Source of the DNA: CALUOB01 sp944322305
GTDB taxonomy: Bacteria > Actinomycetota > Coriobacteriia > Coriobacteriales > Coriobacteriaceae
Direction: 5' to 3'
DNA length: 64,000 nucleotides
Assembly: GCA_963931605.1 (NCBI GenBank)
Contig: OZ007031.1
Location: 868,001-932,000 of the forward strand
Below, piece by piece: positions 21,641 through 31,194 of the stretch; the stretch's first letter is position 1; each line of letters begins with the position of its first letter. The position numbers were made by a program, and so were the translations under genes. The notes beneath the pieces are model-generated. The model saw only the letters and a list, made by a program, of their open reading frames with translations, had not been told where the DNA came from and did not search any database.

Positions 21641-21833
21641 GCGCGTCCCTTCCGCTCGCACAAGCAAAACGCCCACCATTGTAGCGTGCGGGCACAGGCG
21701 CAGGGGCGCTTCGCGCGCTTCAAGAAGTTTCCACTCCTGCGAACAAGCTGCGGGTCACGCCGAGGCGCCCGCGCCGCATGCGGCGCGGGCGCCTCGGGTA
21801 CGAAAGGGCGCGGGCGGGGCGGCCCCGATCTGC

Positions 21834-22982
21834 TTACGCCAGATCGCGCGCCACGGCCGCCACCGCGCGCACCGCCGCGTCAACCTCGTCAGCGGTCGTG
21901 TAGAACCCAAGCGAGAAGCGCACCGCCCCCTGCCCGCGCGTGCCCAGGGCCTCGTGTGCCCGCGGGGCGCAGTGCAGCCCTGCGCGGGTGGCGATGCCCC
22001 AGCGCTGCGCCAGCGCGTCGGCCACGCGGGCGGAGTCCGCGTCGCCGACGTTGAGGGCAACCGTGGCAACGTGCCCCATCCCGTCCCCTTCGCCGTACAC
22101 GCGAACACCGGGAACCGCGCTCACACCGGACACAAAACGCGCGCGCAGCGCCTCCTCGCGTGCGCGGATCCCCTCGACGCCCTGCTCTTGCACGAAGCGC
22201 ACCCCGGCAGCCAAGCCCGCGAGGCCCGGCGTGTTCGCCGTGCCCGCCTCCAGGTGCTCGGGATAAGTGTCGGGTTGGCGGTCCCGCGCGCTCTGCACCC
22301 CCGTGCCGCCGCAGAACAGCGGCTCAACCTCCACCTGCGGCGCAACCGCGAGGCCGCCGGTCCCCTGCGGACCCATAAGCGCCTTGTGGCCGGTAAAGGC
22401 CGCAAGGTCAGCTCCGAGCGCGTCCAGCTCAACCGGGAGCGCCCCGGCTGTCTGCGCGGCGTCCACCAGCACGAGCGCGCCGCGGGCGTGCGCCATGCGC
22501 GCTACCTCGGCCACCGGCAGCACCGCGCCGGTGAGGTTGGAGGCGTGCGACACCGCCACCAGGCGCGTGCCCGGGGTGATCAGGCGGTCGAAATCCTCCA
22601 GCGCGATCGCGCCGGAGCGCGCAACCGGCACGTAGCTGACGCGCGCGCCCCGCGTGCGCTCGAGAAGCGCGAGCGGCCTGAGCACGGAGTTGTGCTCGTA
22701 GGCGGTCGCCACCACGTGGTCGCCGGGGCGCACCGTTCCGAAGATGGCGGTGTTCAGCGCCTGCGTGGCGTTGGCGAAAAAGACCACGCGCTCGGGGTGG
22801 CTGAACGCGAAGAGCTCGGCGAGCGCGCAGCGGGCCTCGAAAACCGTGCGGGCGGCGTCGAGGTCGGCCGCGGCCGCGCCGCGCGCCGAGCTGCCGGCGC
22901 CCGAGGTGAGCGCCCGCGCCACCGCCTCCACCACGCACGGCGGCTTGCGTGCCGAGGTTGCCGCGTTGTTGAGGTAGATCAC
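21834..22982 (-). CDS. Cysteine desulfurase family protein of the selenium-molybdenum cluster
   Basis: 382 residues, PLP-dependent class V aminotransferase fold. PLP lysine is K200 in AFTGHKALMGPQG; the persulfide Cys is C338 in RAGLHCAPRAH; LNNAATS at the N-terminus and AYEHNSV (His97) are family marks. Members of this subgroup travel with SelD, YedF and YqeB and probably mobilise sulfur or selenium from (seleno)cysteine for cofactor maturation. GTG start at 22982 with GGAAGGGAGG upstream. It lies 51 bp downstream of yedF, same operon. Confidence 0.9.
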   Translation of the reverse strand: MIYLNNAATSARKPPCVVEAVARALTSGAGSSARGAAAADLDAARTVFEARCALAELFAFSHPERVVFFANATQALNTAIFGTVRPGDHVVATAYEHNSVLRPLALLERTRGARVSYVPVARSGAIALEDFDRLITPGTRLVAVSHASNLTGAVLPVAEVARMAHARGALVLVDAAQTAGALPVELDALGADLAAFTGHKALMGPQGTGGLAVAPQVEVEPLFCGGTGVQSARDRQPDTYPEHLEAGTANTPGLAGLAAGVRFVQEQGVEGIRAREEALRARFVSGVSAVPGVRVYGEGDGMGHVATVALNVGDADSARVADALAQRWGIATRAGLHCAPRAHEALGTRGQGAVRFSLGFYTTADEVDAAVRAVAAVARDLA

Positions 22983-23033
22983 GCGCCCTCCCTTCCGGAC
23001 GCAGGCGGGACAAAGCCGCCCCGCCCGTCTGCC

Positions 23034-23714
23034 CTACAGCGTGATGACCTTACCAGGCTCCATCATGGCCTCGGTGAGGGCGTAGAGGTTGGTGACGCCG
23101 CCTACGGCCAGCTGGTCTTTGATGCCCAGGTAGTCGAGACAGGTGCCGCACGTGAGCACCACGGTGCCGCGGCGCTCGAGCTCGCGGATGTCTTCGAGCA
23201 CGTCCGAACCGGCGCTGGTGAGGTAGGCGCCGCTGTTGAAGAAGATGACGCGGCGCGGCACCTCGCCGCGCTGGGACAGCGCGTAGAGCACACCGCGCAT
23301 GAGCACAGCACCCAGCTCGTCGCTGCCGCTGCCGAGCGTGTTGCGCCCCACGAGCACCGTGGCCCCCGGCGTCTCAGCCGTCGGCGCAGCCGCCGCGGCG
23401 TCGGCGTCCGCAACGGCGGGAGCAGGGCATGCAGGGTTCCCCGCAGTGCCGGGTTCAACGTCTGAACCCCCGGTTCCCGCCTCCCCGCCTGCGGCGTCAG
23501 CCGAGAACAACACGCGCCAGCAGCCGTCCTTCTCCTCCACAGACGCAGCGGTTCCGCGGCTTGCCGCCAAACGGCTCAGGTTCTCCACCGCCACCCGCTC
23601 GCTCACCAGCACCTCGAGCGGCTCGGCCGCACCGCTCTCAGCCAGCGCGCTCAGAGCCTTCATCGCCATGACCACGGGCTGCGGGCACGTCTTGCCTCGC
23701 GCGTCTATCTGCAT
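23034..23714 (-). CDS. yedF: YedF-type selenium metabolism protein (TusA/SirA domain plus DsrE-like domain)
   Basis: 226 residues in two domains. N-terminal TusA/SirA fold with the CPxP motif (C10-P11-Q12-P13), the chalcogen-carrying Cys; C-terminal DsrE-like domain with GRNTLGSGSDELG at about 124-135 and CGTC at 189-192. An Ala/Pro-rich linker at 75-117 is longer than I would expect. The architecture is the selenium-associated YedF family. Likely accepts selenium or sulfur from the adjacent desulfurase. ATG 23714 follows GGAGGAG. First gene of the leftward yedF-desulfurase-(gap)-MFS-DUF3343 run. Confidence 0.9.
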   Translation of the reverse strand: MQIDARGKTCPQPVVMAMKALSALAESGAAEPLEVLVSERVAVENLSRLAASRGTAASVEEKDGCWRVLFSADAAGGEAGTGGSDVEPGTAGNPACPAPAVADADAAAAAPTAETPGATVLVGRNTLGSGSDELGAVLMRGVLYALSQRGEVPRRVIFFNSGAYLTSAGSDVLEDIRELERRGTVVLTCGTCLDYLGIKDQLAVGGVTNLYALTEAMMEPGKVITL

Positions 23715-23808
23715 AGCGCTCCTCCCCACCCGGCGTTTCCACCCCTCAACCCTACCATGCCGCGCGGACACAGACCCCGCGATCCCGCGCAAAGAGCGCT
23801 GCGGCGAG

Positions 23809-23853
23809 AAAAACAGCGCCCCTCCCGACGCGGTGAGCTGTCGGGAGGGGCGC
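23809..23853 (-). terminator. Strong intrinsic terminator after the C69 dipeptidase gene
   Basis: 14-bp perfect stem GCGCCCCTCCCGAC/GTCGGGAGGGGCGC (23816-23829, 23840-23853) and, on the minus strand, GTTTTTC. It lies 73 bp past the stop of the gene at 23926. Confidence 0.88.
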
Positions 23854-23925
23854 CATCGTCATGCGGGCAAGCCAGCGCCGCCGGACTCGGCCGGGCGCCG
23901 ATTCTAACCGAACCGGCCCCAGCGC

Positions 23926-25791
23926 CTAATGGTCGGACAGGGAAAAGCCGTTGCGCATGAGCATGCTCGTGGTGTAGAGCACCTTGCCCAGAAGATCCTC
24001 GGTCTCGGCCTTGAGGTTCTCGGCGATGCGCTCGTTTACCTGCGCGAGCGCGCGGCGCACCGCCGGGTTGTCGCCCATCGGCGCGTGCGCGGCGCTCACC
24101 TCCGCGCGGGCCAGCGGTGCCTCGGGCGTGCAGGCAGGCGTGGCAGACGAGAACCGCGCGGCAGCGTCTTCGGCCTCCGCAGCGCCGTCGGCACCCGTCT
24201 CGGCGCCGGCCGCCGGCGCGTTGCCCGCAAAGATGCCTTCCACCGCGTGCGCCACCTCCGCCGGCGATGCGGCAGCGGCGGCGTCCGCGCCCTCGGTGCA
24301 CGCCAGCACCCCGGGAGCCGGAGCCTTGGCGATGCCGCCGGCGCGGCGCGTGCGCGCGAGCGCGCCCGGCTCCTCGGCCTTGGCCACAGCCGTGCCCGGG
24401 CCCTCCCCGCCTGCGGCCAGCAGCAGTGCCACGCCCTCGTCGGCCGCGCGCACCGCGGCGTGCCCGGCGGCCATCGTCCGCTCAACGTAGCGGTCGACGT
24501 GGTTCACGTTGTCCTTGTAGTGCGCGTCGGCCAAGGCCGCGATTACGCGGTTGGCCCAGTAGAAGCTCTCGGTCGTCACACGCGCGCCGGTGTTGGCCAG
24601 GTAGGCCGGCGTCTCGTCCACATTGGCGAAAAACGGCGTGAGCGTGTTGAAGGCGTTGGAGCCGTAAGCCATCCACTGCACGGCGCGGCACGCGGCCGGC
24701 GCGTACGGGCGCAGCTGCAGCACGGCGAGCTGGCTTTGGCGGTTGATGCCGATGGGGCGGTAGCGCCGGCGCTGCTCCGGGGTGCCCAGCTCGTCGTAGG
24801 GGTCGAAGGGCGTCCCCTCGTAGTGCGAGGAGAGCACGGCCTTCACGTCCTCGATGGTGATCTTGCGCTCGGGCACCTGCGCCCACGGCAGGTCGTCGTC
24901 CTCGGGGCCGTGCGCGGCGCGCGGCCCGTCCCAGCCCTGGTGCGGGTTCAGGAACCGCTGCATGTGCCAGGCGCGCGGCGTGTTGTACACGTGGTCGCGC
25001 TCGGAGTGGCTGCCGAAGGCCCCGCGCGGGTTGAACACGTCGGCCTCCGCCGCGCTGCCTTCGCGCAGCGTGAGGTCCAAGTGGTTGGCCGCCATCCACG
25101 AGCGCAGGTCGGCCGAGCACATGTGGTCGCGCTGCTCGCCCAAGGCGTCCGCCAGATCGAAGCGGTCGATCCCCAGCTGGTTGGGCATCGTCACGTAGCT
25201 GTCGTCCGGCACGCGCTTGGCGATCCAGTGGTGGCCGCCCACGGTCTCCAGCCACCAGATCTCGTCCACGTCCGAAAACGCGATGCCGTTCATCTCGTAG
25301 GTGCCGTAGCGCTCCAGAAGCTCTCCTGTGCGCAGCACGCCCTCGCGCGCCGTCCTCACGTAGGGCAGCACCACGGTGAGCAGGTCCTCCTCGCCGATGC
25401 CGCCGGGCACCTCAGGGATGTACCCCGGCTTGCCGGGCTTCCCCTGCGCGGGGCGCAGCTCAACCAGCGGGTCGGCGCCCAGCACGCGCTCGTTGGTGGT
25501 GAGCGTCTCGGTAGCGCTCATGCCCACGTTCGCGGTGTTGAAGCCGGCCTCGCCCCAGACGCCCTCGTTGTCCAGCGCGTTCGGCACGCTCGTGTACTGC
25601 AGCGGGTCGTCCGGCAGCTCGATCTCGACGTGGCTCAGCACGCTTTTGTAATGCCGCGGCTGGTCGGCGGGCTTCACCACCGTGAAGACCTTGGGGCAGA
25701 ACTCCCCGTTGCCCGAGTCCTCGTTGCGTGCCACGATGGTCGACCCGTCGTAGCTCGCGCGCTTGCCCACCAAGATGGTTGTGCAGGCCAT
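23926..25791 (-). CDS. C69-family dipeptidase (PepD-like)
   Basis: Ntn-hydrolase dipeptidase releasing amino acids from short peptides. 621 residues. The nucleophile is Cys3 in MACTTILVGK, exposed after N-terminal processing; GSTIVARNEDSG, GFNTANVGMSATET and DEIWWLETVGGHHW are family blocks. Odd: about 111 residues (461-571; DNA 24079-24411), Ala/Gly/Pro/Glu-rich and low complexity, separate the core from a normal C-terminal helix region, making the protein longer than usual C69 enzymes (~470-500). ATG 25791 follows AAAGGAGG. No signal peptide, so intracellular. Own terminator downstream; cutC upstream on the same strand. Confidence 0.88.
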   Translation of the reverse strand: MACTTILVGKRASYDGSTIVARNEDSGNGEFCPKVFTVVKPADQPRHYKSVLSHVEIELPDDPLQYTSVPNALDNEGVWGEAGFNTANVGMSATETLTTNERVLGADPLVELRPAQGKPGKPGYIPEVPGGIGEEDLLTVVLPYVRTAREGVLRTGELLERYGTYEMNGIAFSDVDEIWWLETVGGHHWIAKRVPDDSYVTMPNQLGIDRFDLADALGEQRDHMCSADLRSWMAANHLDLTLREGSAAEADVFNPRGAFGSHSERDHVYNTPRAWHMQRFLNPHQGWDGPRAAHGPEDDDLPWAQVPERKITIEDVKAVLSSHYEGTPFDPYDELGTPEQRRRYRPIGINRQSQLAVLQLRPYAPAACRAVQWMAYGSNAFNTLTPFFANVDETPAYLANTGARVTTESFYWANRVIAALADAHYKDNVNHVDRYVERTMAAGHAAVRAADEGVALLLAAGGEGPGTAVAKAEEPGALARTRRAGGIAKAPAPGVLACTEGADAAAAASPAEVAHAVEGIFAGNAPAAGAETGADGAAEAEDAAARFSSATPACTPEAPLARAEVSAAHAPMGDNPAVRRALAQVNERIAENLKAETEDLLGKVLYTTSMLMRNGFSLSDH

Positions 25792-25810
25792 GGTTCCTCC
25801 TTTACGCAAG

Positions 25811-25835
25811 GCGCCGCAGGAGGACCCTGCGGCGC
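25811..25835 (-). terminator. Hairpin between cutC and the dipeptidase gene
   Basis: 10-bp perfect stem GCGCCGCAGG/CCTGCGGCGC with a 5-base loop and only TT after it on the minus strand. A weak terminator or processing hairpin downstream of cutC. Confidence 0.5.
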
Positions 25836-25897
25836 GTCGTTGTCGCCCTACCTATTCCCGTTTACGGGAGGGCTTATGCAACGGGCGGAACCCTGCC

Positions 25898-26584
25898 TCA
25901 CAGCTTCACGATCTTGGTGCCGTGAACCTCCTCCACGCCCAGGCACGCAGCCACCTCGTCGGCGTTCTCCCAGCTCACGCCGCCGCCGGGAAGGATACGG
26001 ATCCGCCCGTTCGCATAGGCTGCCAGCGCGCGCAGCCGCTCGGCGTTGCCGAGGATCGGCGTGCCCGCCGCGCCGCCGTGCGTGAGGATGCGCTCGACGC
26101 CGAGCGAGGCCAGCACGTCGATGGCCTCCTTCTGCTCCTCGAGCCCCAGCTCGTCAAAGGCCATGTGGAAGGTCACCGCCACCGGGTCGGCGCCCGCCGC
26201 GAGCCCCGCGCCCTCGCCCTTGGCGGCGGCCACCAGGCGCTCGGTCAGCGCACGGTCGATGCGCAGCGTGCCCGCGCCGTCTGCGCGCACGCAGCCGAAG
26301 ACCACGCCCGTCACGCCCAGGCCGCGCGCGCAGGCGATGTCGTCGAGCATCATCTGCACCTCGTCCTCTGAGTACACGAAGTCGCCGCCGCGCGGGCGCG
26401 CCATGGCCATGACGTCCACGCCGCGTGCGCGCGTGTAGGCAACAGCCGCGCGGATCACACCGTAGCTCGGGCTCGTGCCACCCACCGCCAGGTTGTCGCA
26501 CAGCTCGATGCGCCGCGCCCCGGCCTCGACGGCAGCCGGCACGCGCTCCATGTTCTCCGCGCAGAACTCCCTCACCTTGATCAT
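25898..26584 (-). CDS. cutC: CutC family protein
   Basis: 228 residues, TIM-barrel. Named for copper homeostasis in E. coli; the biochemical role is still unclear. Family blocks: RIELCDNLAVGGTSPS (about 25-40), MARPRGGDFVYSEDE, HMAFDE, RILTHGGAAG and ILPGGGVSWEN. Length is typical. ATG 26584 with AAGGGGAG upstream. Transcribed away from the PTS regulator; the 371 bp between them must hold both promoters. No copper genes are near. Confidence 0.9.
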   Translation of the reverse strand: MIKVREFCAENMERVPAAVEAGARRIELCDNLAVGGTSPSYGVIRAAVAYTRARGVDVMAMARPRGGDFVYSEDEVQMMLDDIACARGLGVTGVVFGCVRADGAGTLRIDRALTERLVAAAKGEGAGLAAGADPVAVTFHMAFDELGLEEQKEAIDVLASLGVERILTHGGAAGTPILGNAERLRALAAYANGRIRILPGGGVSWENADEVAACLGVEEVHGTKIVKL

Positions 26585-26955
26585 GCGTCTCCCCTTTCGC
26601 CACAGCCGCTCAAGCGGCCTCTTCTGCCTCGCTATACGTACGGGGGCGAGAACAACCCGCCGCGCGAGAAGCGCGCCTCCCCGCGCCGCGCCGGCGCGCT
26701 CGGCCCCACGCGGGCGGGCGCACCCACCTTCCCGTAACCGCGCGGACATCGCCGCGAAACCGCGCGGCAACCTCCGCGCAGCGGTCTCAACTTTTCCGAT
26801 GAACGCTTTTCCGTTTCTCGCACACCCCATACTAGCACCGGGTTTTCCGTTACCCGGCGCGTCTCGTACATACCTGCTGCCGCGTAGACGGCATCTCGTT
26901 CCGTTGAGTAGCTCCGCTCGCGACGGTACTTTTATTGCTAAGGAAAGGGGATGCC
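26585..26955. other. Divergent intergenic region, cutC / PTS regulator
   Basis: 371 bp. It contains two CGAGAA-type motifs (26644 and 26666 areas) of the kind repeated elsewhere in this window. A possible rightward promoter has -10-like TACTAG near 26831 with TTTCCG about 16 bp upstream. No gene or clear operator was recognised. Confidence 0.35.
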
Positions 26956-28887
26956 GTGCAAGACAAGCAACTTGTCACCTACATCACGCGCCATGAAGGC
27001 GTGGGCTCTGCCGAGCTCGCGCGGCACCTCGGCGTCAAGAAGCGCGCCATGCGCGACCGCCTCCACCGCGCCAACGCCGCCCTCGGCGGCAGCGCGCGCA
27101 TCGTGTACCGCCGCTCGCTCAGCGGCTACGCGCTCGTCGTGGACAACCAGGAGGAGTTCGACAGCTGGCTCGCCCGCACCGGCGAGCTCGACGTCTTCGA
27201 CCGCCTCCCCTCCACCCCGGAGGAGCGCAGCGCCTACCTCTTGCAGGACCTCTGCTCGCGCACGGGCTGGATCACCCTCGAGGAGCTCGCCTCGATGCTG
27301 TTCGTCTCGCGCTCCACCATCTCCAACGACCTGCGCAGCGTCAAAGACGAGCTCGCGCGCTTCGGCCTTTCGCTCGAGAAGCGCCCGCGCTACGGCATCC
27401 GCGTGGTCGGCCCCGAGATCGAGCGGCGCCTGTGTCTGGCCAACGTGGCCGTGGACACCCTGCTCGTGAACGAGGGCATCCCCGAGAGCACGGTGGCCGA
27501 GCGCCTGGACGCCATCGAGCATACCCTGGAGCAGGTGCTCGAGGAGAACGACTTCAAAATCAACCCCGTCTCCCACCAGAACCTCGTGGTGCACATCGCC
27601 GTAGCGCTCGCCCGCATCGAGCAGGGCTGCTACGTGCCCATGGACCCCGAGAACATCGCGCGCATCGAGGCGACCGACGAGTACCGCGTGGCCGCCGAGA
27701 TCGCCCGCGCCGTGGAGCGCGCCTTTACCGTGACGCTTCCCCGCGAGGAGATCGCCTACATCGCGATCCACCTGGCGAGCAAGCAGATCATCGAGGGCGG
27801 CAGCGCCGCGGCGGCGGCCGCCTCCGGCGAGGCCCCCTCCAGCCAGCTCGTCATCACCGACGAGGCCTGGGGCATCGCCGCCGAGATGATCGACGTGGTG
27901 TGGCGGGCCTTCCGCTTCGACTTCCGCACCGACGTGGAGCTGCGCACCAACCTGGCGCGGCACATCATGCCGCTCATCGTGCGCCTGCGCTACCACATGC
28001 AGGTGGAGAACCCCCTGCTCGCCGACATCAAGGCGCGCTTCCCGCTCGCGTGGTTCATGGCCATCGACGCCGCGAGCGTGCTCATGGAGGCGGAGGACGT
28101 CACCCCCTCCGAAGACGAGATCGGCTATCTGGCCCTCTCCTTCGCGCTCGCCATCGACCGCCGCCAGACCGAGGCGCCCAAGAAGAACGTGCTCGCGGTC
28201 TGCGCCTCAGGCGCCGGGTCGGCAAGGCTTTTAGCCTACCGCATCCAGCGCGAGTTCGGCGAGTACGTGGGCAGCGTCACCACCTGCGACGCCTCGGAGT
28301 TCGACCGCGCCGACCTCACCGGCATCGACTACGTGTTCACCACCGTGCCGCTTACGCGCGCCGTCACGATCCCGGTCATCGAGGTCACGCTCTTCCTGGA
28401 CGCCGACGACGAGCGCCAGGACGTGCAGAGCAAGCTCGAGCGCGGCGAAGCCGAGGACGCCACGAAGTGCTTCTCGCGCGAGCTGTTCTGCCCGCATGTG
28501 AAGCTCGCCAGCCGCACCGAGGTCATCCACCTTCTGTGCGAGCGCGCCCGCGCCGTGCACGAGCTGCCCGAGAACTTCGAGGAGCTCGTGCTCATGCGCG
28601 AGGAGCTCGCCCCCACCTCGTTCGGCGGCAACGTGGCCATCCCCCACCCCTACGAGGCAGTGAGCGAGACCACCTTCGTGGCGGTGGCGCTTCTCGACGA
28701 GCCCGTCATGTGGGACGACCGCGAGGTCACCGCCGTCTTCCTCGTCTCGGTCGCCAAGGACGCCGCGACCGAGCTCGAACCGTTTTACCGCGCCGTCACC
28801 GCGCTTTTCACCCATAAGGAGTCAATCCGGCGGCTCTCTCAGGAGCAGACCTTTGAGCGGCTGTTGGAAGAATTGGAAGGAGTGTAG
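26956..28887 (+). CDS. LicR/MtlR-type PTS regulator with PRD, EIIB and EIIA domains
   Basis: 643 residues; transcription factor whose activity is set by PTS phosphorylation. Order: N-terminal HTH (about 5-55), second HTH (about 85-135, SRSTISNDLRSVKDEL), PRD1 (about 185-280), PRD2 (about 310-410), an EIIB-like domain with LAVCASGAGSARLL (about 420-430) and a C-terminal EIIA-like domain whose phosphorylatable His lies in FGGNVAIPHPYE. GTG 26956 is taken as start: AGGAAAGGGG precedes it by 5 bases. It ends 6 bp before the IIA gene, so it is the first gene of the PTS operon and its likely activator. Confidence 0.92.
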   Translation: MQDKQLVTYITRHEGVGSAELARHLGVKKRAMRDRLHRANAALGGSARIVYRRSLSGYALVVDNQEEFDSWLARTGELDVFDRLPSTPEERSAYLLQDLCSRTGWITLEELASMLFVSRSTISNDLRSVKDELARFGLSLEKRPRYGIRVVGPEIERRLCLANVAVDTLLVNEGIPESTVAERLDAIEHTLEQVLEENDFKINPVSHQNLVVHIAVALARIEQGCYVPMDPENIARIEATDEYRVAAEIARAVERAFTVTLPREEIAYIAIHLASKQIIEGGSAAAAAASGEAPSSQLVITDEAWGIAAEMIDVVWRAFRFDFRTDVELRTNLARHIMPLIVRLRYHMQVENPLLADIKARFPLAWFMAIDAASVLMEAEDVTPSEDEIGYLALSFALAIDRRQTEAPKKNVLAVCASGAGSARLLAYRIQREFGEYVGSVTTCDASEFDRADLTGIDYVFTTVPLTRAVTIPVIEVTLFLDADDERQDVQSKLERGEAEDATKCFSRELFCPHVKLASRTEVIHLLCERARAVHELPENFEELVLMREELAPTSFGGNVAIPHPYEAVSETTFVAVALLDEPVMWDDREVTAVFLVSVAKDAATELEPFYRAVTALFTHKESIRRLSQEQTFERLLEELEGV

Positions 28888-28893
28888 GTAGGT

Positions 28894-29205
28894 ATGGACG
28901 AACTGCAGAAGGCGAGCTTCCAGATCATTGCCGCCGTAGGCATGGCGCGAAGCTCCTACATCGAGGCGGTCGCCGCCGCCAAGACCGGCGACTTCGACAA
29001 GGCCGAGGAGCTCATGAAGGCCGGCGACGAGCAGTTCCTGAAGGGCCACGACGCCCATACGGAGCTCATCCAGCGCGAGGCCGGCGGCGACCCGGTCAAC
29101 ATGACCCTCATCATCACCCACGCCGAGGACCAGCTCATGAGCGCCGAGAGCTTCAAGATCGTGGCAACCGAGCTTATCGACGTCTACCGCCACATCAACG
29201 CCTAA
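28894..29205 (+). CDS. PTS lactose/cellobiose-family IIA component
   Basis: 103-residue soluble phosphocarrier of the Lac/Chb type, three-helix bundle. Active His is H76 in LIITHAEDQLM; the second histidine common in this motif (HxxxH) is Gln80 here. Takes phosphate from HPr and passes it to IIB. Starts 6 bp after the regulator stop. With the next two genes it makes a complete transporter; the sugar cannot be read from sequence alone. Confidence 0.93.
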   Translation: MDELQKASFQIIAAVGMARSSYIEAVAAAKTGDFDKAEELMKAGDEQFLKGHDAHTELIQREAGGDPVNMTLIITHAEDQLMSAESFKIVATELIDVYRHINA

Positions 29206-29296
29206 CCACCCGGCTTGCTGCTCCCCGCGCGGGGCCCACACCCCGTGCGGCAACAAAACCGCGCGGCCGCACGGCTGCGCAGAAAGGAAGGGCCTT

Positions 29297-29632
29297 ATGG
29301 CAAACAAGAAGAAGATCTACCTCTTCTGCAGCGCGGGCATGTCCACCAGCATGCTCGCTCAGAACATGCAGCAGGTAGGCGACGCGCACAACCTGCCCGT
29401 AGAGGTTCGCGCCTTCCCGATCGGCAAGGTCGACGAGATCGCCGAGACCGAGCATCCGGCCTGCGTCCTGCTCGGCCCGCAGGTTCACCATCAGTACGAG
29501 GACACCAAGAAGCGCATCGAGGGCACCTTCGACATCCCGGTGGGCATCCTCGACCAGCAGGCGTACGGCCTCATGGACGGCGAGGCCTCGCTCAAGTACG
29601 CCATCAAGCTGATGAAGAGCTACAAGAAGTAA
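29297..29632 (+). CDS. PTS lactose/cellobiose-family IIB component
   Basis: 111 residues; cytosolic IIB with the phosphocysteine Cys11 in YLFCSAGMSTSMLA. Normal length for a stand-alone IIB of the Chb/Cel type. RBS GAAAGGAAGG 6 bases before the ATG. The 91 bp between IIA and IIB contain no gene. Confidence 0.93.
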   Translation: MANKKKIYLFCSAGMSTSMLAQNMQQVGDAHNLPVEVRAFPIGKVDEIAETEHPACVLLGPQVHHQYEDTKKRIEGTFDIPVGILDQQAYGLMDGEASLKYAIKLMKSYKK

Positions 29633-29699
29633 CCTCTCCCAAGCATCTCGCGCGCACTGCATCTACCCGTCACACGTACGATGTCAAAGGAGGCATCCC

Positions 29700-31067
29700 G
29701 TGTTCGAAAAGCTCGAAAAGGTTCTCATGCCGCTGGCTGAGGCCATCGGCAAGAACAAGTACCTGATCTCCATCCGCGACGGCTTTCTGATCTCCACTCC
29801 TCTGCTGATCGCGGGCTCGATCTTCCTCGTCATCGCGAACCTACCGTTCCCCGGCTACTCCGAGTGGATCGCGAGCATCCCGGTCGCCGACGGCACCCTG
29901 GCCACCTACCTGTCCAAGCCGTCTGACGCCACGTTCACGATCATGGCCATCTTCGCGACGTTCGGCATCGCCTACAGCTACGCCACCCAGATCAAGTCCG
30001 ACAAGGTCTTCTCCGCCGCCGCGGCCCTCATGGCATGGTTCCTCATCATGCCCTACACCGTGACCGGCACCGCCGAGGTCGGCGGCGAGGCCGTTGACGT
30101 CGCGCTCTCCGGCATCCCGCTGGGCTGGGTCGGCGCCAAGGGCATCTTCGTGGGCATCTTCTGCGCCTTCGGTGCCACCGCCATCTACGCGTGGGTCAAG
30201 AACCGCGGCTGGGTCATCAAGATGCCGGCCGGCGTCCCGCCCACCGTCACCGAGTCGTTCTCCTCGCTCATCCCGATCACCGTCACGATGACCATCTTCT
30301 TCATCATCAACGTGGTGTTCGGCCTGTTCGGCACCAACGTGTTCGACATCGTCTTCACGTTCCTGCAGACCCCGCTGCTGGGCCTGGGCGACACGCTCGG
30401 CGCCATGATCGTGGCGTACCTGTTCCTGCACGCGTTCTGGTTCTTCGGCATCAACGGCGGCTCGGTCGTGGGCGCCGTGTTCAACCCCATCCTGCAGACG
30501 CTGGCCGCTGAGAACCTCGAGTTCTTCAAGACCGGCGTGGGCGAGGGCCACATCATCTGCCAGCAGTTTCAGGACCTGTTCGCCACCTTCGGCGGCTGCG
30601 GCTCCACCCTGTCGCTGCTGATCGCCATGGTGCTGTTCTGCAAGTCCGCCCGCATCAAGCAGCTCTCCCGCCTGGCCTTCATCCCCGGCGTGTTCAACAT
30701 CAACGAGCCCATCGTGTTCGGCCTGCCCATCGTTATGAACCCGGTCATCATCATCCCGTTCATCCTGGTGCCGACGCTCAACATCATCATCTCCTATTTC
30801 GCTATGGACTGGGGCATCGTCCCGATCTGCAACGGCGTCCAGGTCCCCTGGACCATGCCGCTGGGCATCTCCGGCCTGCTGGCCACCAACTGGGTCGGCG
30901 GCGTGCTGCAGGTGCTGCTCCTGATCATGGGCGTGTTCATCTACCTGCCCTTCATCAAGACGATCGACAACCAGTACCTGCGCGATGAGGAGCAGGCTGC
31001 CCTCGAGGCCGAGACCAGCGCTGACGACGACATCGACCTCGACGACCTGTCGTTCGACGACCTGTAA
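29700..31067 (+). CDS. PTS lactose/cellobiose-family IIC permease
   Basis: 455 residues, integral membrane channel and substrate-binding unit. Around ten hydrophobic segments; the FNINEPIVFGLPIVMNP motif (about 335-350) is the conserved substrate-site loop of the family, preceded by FFGINGGSVVGAVFNP. An acidic tail ends the protein (ADDDIDLDDLSFDDL). GTG start at 29700 with AAAGGAGG upstream. Downstream is a 336-bp structured spacer before the glycosylasparaginase gene. Confidence 0.93.
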   Translation: MFEKLEKVLMPLAEAIGKNKYLISIRDGFLISTPLLIAGSIFLVIANLPFPGYSEWIASIPVADGTLATYLSKPSDATFTIMAIFATFGIAYSYATQIKSDKVFSAAAALMAWFLIMPYTVTGTAEVGGEAVDVALSGIPLGWVGAKGIFVGIFCAFGATAIYAWVKNRGWVIKMPAGVPPTVTESFSSLIPITVTMTIFFIINVVFGLFGTNVFDIVFTFLQTPLLGLGDTLGAMIVAYLFLHAFWFFGINGGSVVGAVFNPILQTLAAENLEFFKTGVGEGHIICQQFQDLFATFGGCGSTLSLLIAMVLFCKSARIKQLSRLAFIPGVFNINEPIVFGLPIVMNPVIIIPFILVPTLNIIISYFAMDWGIVPICNGVQVPWTMPLGISGLLATNWVGGVLQVLLLIMGVFIYLPFIKTIDNQYLRDEEQAALEAETSADDDIDLDDLSFDDL

Positions 31068-31128
31068 GGAACCGGCCTCCGGAGCGTAAGGCTCCGAACG
31101 AGGTGCGCGCAAAGCTTCGTCCCGCATT

Positions 31129-31180
31129 GCCGCCCGCTTTCCTAAAGGGCAATGCCTGAGGGTAAGCGGGCGGCTTTGCT
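31129..31180 (+). terminator. Terminator/attenuator hairpin after the IIC gene
   Basis: 11-bp stem GCCGCCCGCTT (31129-31139) / AAGCGGGCGGC (31164-31174) followed by TTTGCT. Its 5' arm overlaps an alternative 8-bp stem, GCATTGCC (31124-31131) / GGCAATGC (31148-31155), so the two folds exclude each other. Confidence 0.65.
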
Positions 31181-31194
31181 GAGGCGGCGGCGCG

